Positions 41,752 to 45,021 of a stretch of DNA of 45,021 bases are shown in pieces. Under the pieces are notes generated by a model, which searched no databases, was not told where the DNA came from, and worked only from the letters and a program-made list of their open reading frames with translations. Within the stretch, counting starts at the first letter, position 1, and each line of letters starts with the position of its first letter. Source of the stretch: Bacteroidales bacterium (GTDB taxonomy: Bacteria > Bacteroidota > Bacteroidia > Bacteroidales > WCHB1-69); the NCBI GenBank assembly GCA_016285145.1, contig JAEEQE010000004.1, positions 1 to 45,021 on the forward strand. Reading direction: 5' to 3'. The position numbers and the translations under genes were made by a program.

Positions 41752-42981
41752 TTATTCCCAGCGTACGGCAGCTGTCGGGGTGATTTTACGGGCCACCACC
41801 CATGCGGGAAAGAGCAGCACCGCCGCGCACAACACAAACACGCCCACATTGAGCAGACAGACCGCCCCTATATGAAAATGAACCGGTATGAAATCCACAT
41901 AATAGGTTTCCGGATTGAGTTTTATAAAATGAAAACGTTGCTGAAGCAATCCGAAAGTGATGGCCACGGCATCCCCGATGAGCATCCCCTTCAGCAGGAT
42001 GTTGCAGGCCACTAACACAAAGGTCTGCACTAACGTTTTGGTTTTCAATCCCATCGTTTTTAATAGCCCGATGGTGCGTGTCTGTTCCAACACCACAATG
42101 AAGAAAATGGACAGCATAGTCACGATACAGACGCAGGTGGTGATGATAAGAAGCACCGCCACATTGGTATCGAAAAGGGCTATCCATTCAAAGATCTCCG
42201 GATAAATCTGCCGGATGGTTTCCGCCTTGAGCTCCGGGTTGATATGATGATGGATATAGTCGCCCATCTCCTCTAACTTGTCGTAATCCCGTATCAGCAC
42301 TTCCATGCCGCTGATCTGGTTCTCATCCCAGTCGTTGAGGCGCTGCACCTGCCGGATGTCCACTAAGGCGAACATGTTGTCGTACTCCGGAAGCCCCGTG
42401 TGGTAGATGCCTGCCACGGTGAAGCTCCGCGCGCGCGGCGGGTCCTGCACAAAATAGGTCTGCACCTTGTCGCCGACATGCAGTTTTAGCTTATCTGACA
42501 TCTGCTTGGAAATCACAATCTGGCGGCTGGCGGCAGTGTCGCCCAATTGCAATAGTTCGCCATCCACGAGATTTTTGCGGAACTGTTCCGCATGAAAGGT
42601 CTGATCCAAACCCTTCAGAACCACGCCTTCCACCTGGTCGGTGGTTTTTATCACGCCCACCTTCGTGGCATAATGCTGAATATCAGCCACCTCCGGATGT
42701 TGTCGGATTTGCCGGACAAAGGGCTGGTTCTTGTCGAATGGAACCTGCTCGTAGGAGTAGTTCTGATCGAAATGGGTGATGCGGATATGCGACCCCATGG
42801 CGATCACCTTGTCACGAATCGCCTGTTTATAGCCCGATGTGATGCCTATAGCCAACATCATGATGACAACACCAATGGAGACTCCCATCACCGACAAGCG
42901 TATGATGGGACGGGAAAAACGATTCCCCTTATCCTTCAGAATCCGGCGGGCCAGCAGAAACGGGACGGGCAGACGCGACAT
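41752..42981 (-). CDS. LolC/LolE-like ABC transporter permease
   Basis: The product is 409 residues with the FtsX/LolE layout: an N-terminal helix (GVSIGVVIMMLAIGIT), a large periplasmic domain (about 50-265), then three C-terminal helices (VLLIITTCVCIVTMLSIFFI, the ILLKGMLIGDAV region and VCLLNVGVFVLCAAVLLFP). The motif EQTRTIGLLKTMGLKTK contacts the ATPase. It likely moves lipoproteins from the inner membrane. The matching ATPase (LolD) is not nearby. It lies 7 nt after the barrel gene, in one operon. Confidence 0.9.
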   Translation of the reverse strand: MSRLPVPFLLARRILKDKGNRFSRPIIRLSVMGVSIGVVIMMLAIGITSGYKQAIRDKVIAMGSHIRITHFDQNYSYEQVPFDKNQPFVRQIRQHPEVADIQHYATKVGVIKTTDQVEGVVLKGLDQTFHAEQFRKNLVDGELLQLGDTAASRQIVISKQMSDKLKLHVGDKVQTYFVQDPPRARSFTVAGIYHTGLPEYDNMFALVDIRQVQRLNDWDENQISGMEVLIRDYDKLEEMGDYIHHHINPELKAETIRQIYPEIFEWIALFDTNVAVLLIITTCVCIVTMLSIFFIVVLEQTRTIGLLKTMGLKTKTLVQTFVLVACNILLKGMLIGDAVAITFGLLQQRFHFIKLNPETYYVDFIPVHFHIGAVCLLNVGVFVLCAAVLLFPAWVVARKITPTAAVRWE

Positions 42982-42988
42982 GACAATG

Positions 42989-43567
42989 TTAAAAATCCAC
43001 CGAGACGCCTATACGGGCAAACATCGGAAGGAACTTCTTATAATAATTGTTCTCATTCTGAACAGGATAGATAACATACAGGGCATACATGCGAACATTG
43101 TTGGAAAGATACGACTGAAAGCCGATGCCCAACGCCAGTGCATGTACATTACGACGCTCGAAAATCGGATTGCCTTGGTCATCTATGTCTATCCACTCCG
43201 GGTAGTTCAGGTATTCATAGCCGACACGACCGGTCAGATAGTTCACCACGGTAGCCTCGGCGAACGCAGTGGCACCAAAAGAGTGTATCACCTTCATCAA
43301 CGAGGTGTTATAGGACAACTCGTAGCGGGGTCCCACGCCGAAACGGAGCCAGTTGGTGGCATATACGCCCGCTTCGGGTGTGAGGGAAAAGTAGTATCCG
43401 AAATTGGAGTTGATATTGCCGCCCGCGAAAAAGCGGAGTTTGTTTTCTGTATTGTTAGGGCGGGCGTTCTGCTGTGCGTTGCGCAGGGCGCGGGGCAGTG
43501 TAGGGGTCTGTGCTCCTGCGGAAAGTACCGTGAACAGAACCAACAATAGGGTTGCGATTTTTTTCAT
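42989..43567 (-). CDS. Small outer-membrane beta-barrel protein
   Basis: The product is 192 residues with a signal peptide (TLLLVLFTVLSAGAQT). The mature part shows barrel strands (FFAGGNINSNFGYYFSLTP, LRFGVGPRYELSYN, ALALGIGFQSYLS) and ends in a C-terminal Phe (FARIGVSVDF), the usual barrel end. It resembles the OmpA/OmpW-size barrels of Bacteroidota. Function unknown. Upstream is the 28-bp palindrome. Confidence 0.82.
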   Translation of the reverse strand: MKKIATLLLVLFTVLSAGAQTPTLPRALRNAQQNARPNNTENKLRFFAGGNINSNFGYYFSLTPEAGVYATNWLRFGVGPRYELSYNTSLMKVIHSFGATAFAEATVVNYLTGRVGYEYLNYPEWIDIDDQGNPIFERRNVHALALGIGFQSYLSNNVRMYALYVIYPVQNENNYYKKFLPMFARIGVSVDF

Positions 43568-43583
43568 AACATATAATATAAAT

Positions 43584-43611
43584 GTAGAGACGCGGCGCGC
43601 CGCGTCTCTAC
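43584..43611. repeat. Perfect 28-bp loop-free palindrome
   Basis: Two 14-bp arms (GTAGAGACGCGGCG and its complement) meet without a loop, between pta and the barrel gene. It contains GGCGCGCC. As RNA it would be a very stable stem. With no T run it is not an ordinary terminator. The GTAGAGACG arm looks like a dispersed intergenic element of the REP type. Confidence 0.85.
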
Positions 43612-43630
43612 AACAGGGGTTTGCAAAACA

Positions 43631-44638
43631 TTAGAATTTGTTGCCGGCAGCCTGGCAGGCCGTGATGGCCACAAGGCTGACGATGTCGTCCACGGAGCAA
43701 CCGCGGGAAAGGTCGTTGATGGGGGCTGCCATACCCTGCATCACCGGTCCGATGGCGTCGGCACCGGCCATGCGCTGCACGAGTTTGTAGGCGATGTTGC
43801 CCACCTCAAGAGACGGGAACACCAACACATTGGCCTTGCCGGCGACAGGGCTGCCCGGAGCCTTCTTGGCTGCCACCTCGGGAATGATAGCGGCATCAGC
43901 CTGCAAATCACCGTCAATCACCAAGTTGGGATCCATTTCTTTGGCGATGCGGGTGGCGTTGACCACCTTGTCAACGAGTTCGTGCTTGGCAGAGCCCTTG
44001 GTGGAGAAGCTCAGCATGGCCACTCTCGGCTCAATGCCGGCGATGGTGCGGGCCGTCTGGGCGGTCACCACTGCGATCTGGGCCAGCTTGTTTTCATCCG
44101 TGTTCGGGTCAGCGGCACAGTCGGCAAACACCATGATGCCGTCATCGCCCCATTTCTTGTCGGGGAAGCACATGATGAACGCACCGGAAACCACGGAGAT
44201 ACCCGGCAGGGTCTTCACAATCTGGAAAGCGGGACGGAGCACGTCGCCCGTGGCATGTTGCGCACCCGTGACCTCACCATCGGCATCGCCGTTCTTGATG
44301 AGCAGCGTACCCAAGTACAACGGATCCTCCACCAACTTGCGGGCCTCCTCAATGGTCATGCCTTTTTTCTTGCGGATTTCGCAAAGCATCTCGGCATAAA
44401 ATTCTTTTTTGGGGTTGTCCATGGGGTCGATGATCTCGGCCTTGCCGATGTTCTTCAAGCCCCATTCGGCAGCCTGGGCCTCGATTTTGGCCTTGTTGCC
44501 CAATAAGATGATGCCGGCATATCCTTTGTCAAGGATGATGTCAGCCGCTTTCAATGTTCTTTCCTCTTCGCCTTCGGCCAGCACGATGCGCTTGTTGGCA
44601 CTGATGGCATTCTGTTTGATTTTGTCGATTAAATTCAT
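43631..44638 (-). CDS. pta: Phosphate acetyltransferase
   Basis: The product is 335 residues, the short single-domain form. It interconverts acetyl-CoA and acetyl phosphate in acetate fermentation. Motifs are RIVLAEGEEERTLKAAD, TGDVLRPAFQIVKT, FADCAADPNT, and VGNIAYKLVQRMAGADAIGP with GPVMQGMAAPINDLSRG. ackA is not within the window. It follows atpC by 50 nt on the same strand. Confidence 0.96.
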   Translation of the reverse strand: MNLIDKIKQNAISANKRIVLAEGEEERTLKAADIILDKGYAGIILLGNKAKIEAQAAEWGLKNIGKAEIIDPMDNPKKEFYAEMLCEIRKKKGMTIEEARKLVEDPLYLGTLLIKNGDADGEVTGAQHATGDVLRPAFQIVKTLPGISVVSGAFIMCFPDKKWGDDGIMVFADCAADPNTDENKLAQIAVVTAQTARTIAGIEPRVAMLSFSTKGSAKHELVDKVVNATRIAKEMDPNLVIDGDLQADAAIIPEVAAKKAPGSPVAGKANVLVFPSLEVGNIAYKLVQRMAGADAIGPVMQGMAAPINDLSRGCSVDDIVSLVAITACQAAGNKF

Positions 44639-44688
44639 AGTAAAAATTCCTTGTTGTTATACTGTAAAATTAATATCTGTTTTTTCGG

Positions 44689-44925
44689 CTATTCGGCCAG
44701 CACCAGCACATTGCCGTCCAACACTTCCGCCACGCCTCCGTTGATGTCGAAGAACTGCTGCTGTTTGGCGGTGTCCTCGATTTTGATGCGGCCCTTTTGC
44801 AAGGCGGCCACCAGCGGGGCATGATGGTCCAGGATTTCAAACAGGCCATCAATGCCCGGCATCTGCACCAGCGTGACCTCACCGGAAAACACCGATTTGT
44901 CGGGGGTTCTGATTTCCAATTTCAT
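44689..44925 (-). CDS. atpC: F1 ATP synthase epsilon subunit (short form)
   Basis: The product is 78 residues, against about 135-140 in E. coli. The N-terminal beta-sandwich is complete (IRTPDKSVFSGEVTLVQMPG, GLFEILDHHAPLVAAL, GGVAEVLDGNVLVLAE), but the C-terminal inhibitory helices are missing. This short form is common in Bacteroidota. It follows atpD by 6 nt. Confidence 0.95.
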   Translation of the reverse strand: MKLEIRTPDKSVFSGEVTLVQMPGIDGLFEILDHHAPLVAALQKGRIKIEDTAKQQQFFDINGGVAEVLDGNVLVLAE

Positions 44926-44931
44926 AGCCGT

Positions 44932-45021
44932 TTATTTAGAAGCTGCCAGTTCTTTTTCTCCCTTTTCAATAGCCTCCTCGATGGTGCCCACCAGGTTGAA
45001 GGCCGTTTCGGGCAGGTGGTC
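44932..45021 (-). CDS. atpD: F1 ATP synthase beta subunit, C-terminal end (partial)
   Basis: The last 29 codons and the stop are present: DHLPETAFNLVGTIEEAIEK, then GEKELAASK. This matches the C-terminus of the catalytic beta subunit, and its place directly before atpC agrees. The rest lies beyond the window. Confidence 0.92.
   Translation of the reverse strand, partial: DHLPETAFNLVGTIEEAIEKGEKELAASK

Overview
The window comes from a member of the Bacteroidota, most likely an uncultured gut- or rumen-type Bacteroidales. The support is: promoters of the Bacteroidota form (a -7 box TAnnTTTG, in two cases with TTTG 19 nt upstream); proteins with type IX secretion (T9SS) sorting tails; the run DUF6089-uppS-bamA followed by three ompH/skp genes; paired pyrB/pyrI; and an 78-residue AtpC. 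The sequence does not allow genus or species to be named.

Region 1 (1 to about 11,800) is accessory. It holds the tail of a HipA-like kinase, a small probable regulator, a membrane Ser/Thr kinase with an extracytoplasmic C-terminal domain, a structured 6S-like RNA candidate, and what I regard as the main find: a compact RiPP-type locus. That locus has two tandem precursor peptides of 40 and 39 residues, neither long enough to be picked up as a normal gene, with identical 19-residue leaders and divergent two-cysteine cores. They are followed by a hairpin and a radical SAM/SPASM maturase. Downstream lie two small DUF2158 (YodC-like) proteins, a lipoprotein carrying the same domain as the outer part of the Ser/Thr kinase, several unrecognised genes, an amidohydrolase, and a DUF4143 AAA ATPase flanked by a duplicated gene end. 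Three promoters in this region (regulator, structured RNA, precursor operon) share 11-bp-phased GAACC direct repeats and lack a normal -33 element, which suggests one activator controls them.

Region 2 (about 11,800 to 32,700) is conserved housekeeping sequence: pyrI/pyrB, a secreted possibly TldD/PmbA-related protein behind purA, an Omp85-type barrel, murB, a small lipoprotein, an AsmA-like protein, apt and ilvE, then rplT/rpmI/infC (infC apparently with an AUU start), then DUF6089, uppS, bamA and three OmpH/Skp chaperones, and a ferredoxin. Its themes are purine and pyrimidine synthesis and cell-envelope assembly.

Region 3 (about 32,700 to 39,660) holds a membrane-anchored LytTR regulator and a cluster of secreted T9SS cargo proteins: a frameshifted M4-like metallopeptidase, a BspA-type leucine-rich-repeat protein, a small lipoprotein and a short T9SS protein. 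Intergenic direct repeats and palindromes surround them.

Region 4 (39,671 to the end) returns to core genes: comEC, a LolC/E-like permease, a small outer-membrane barrel, pta, atpC and the end of atpD.
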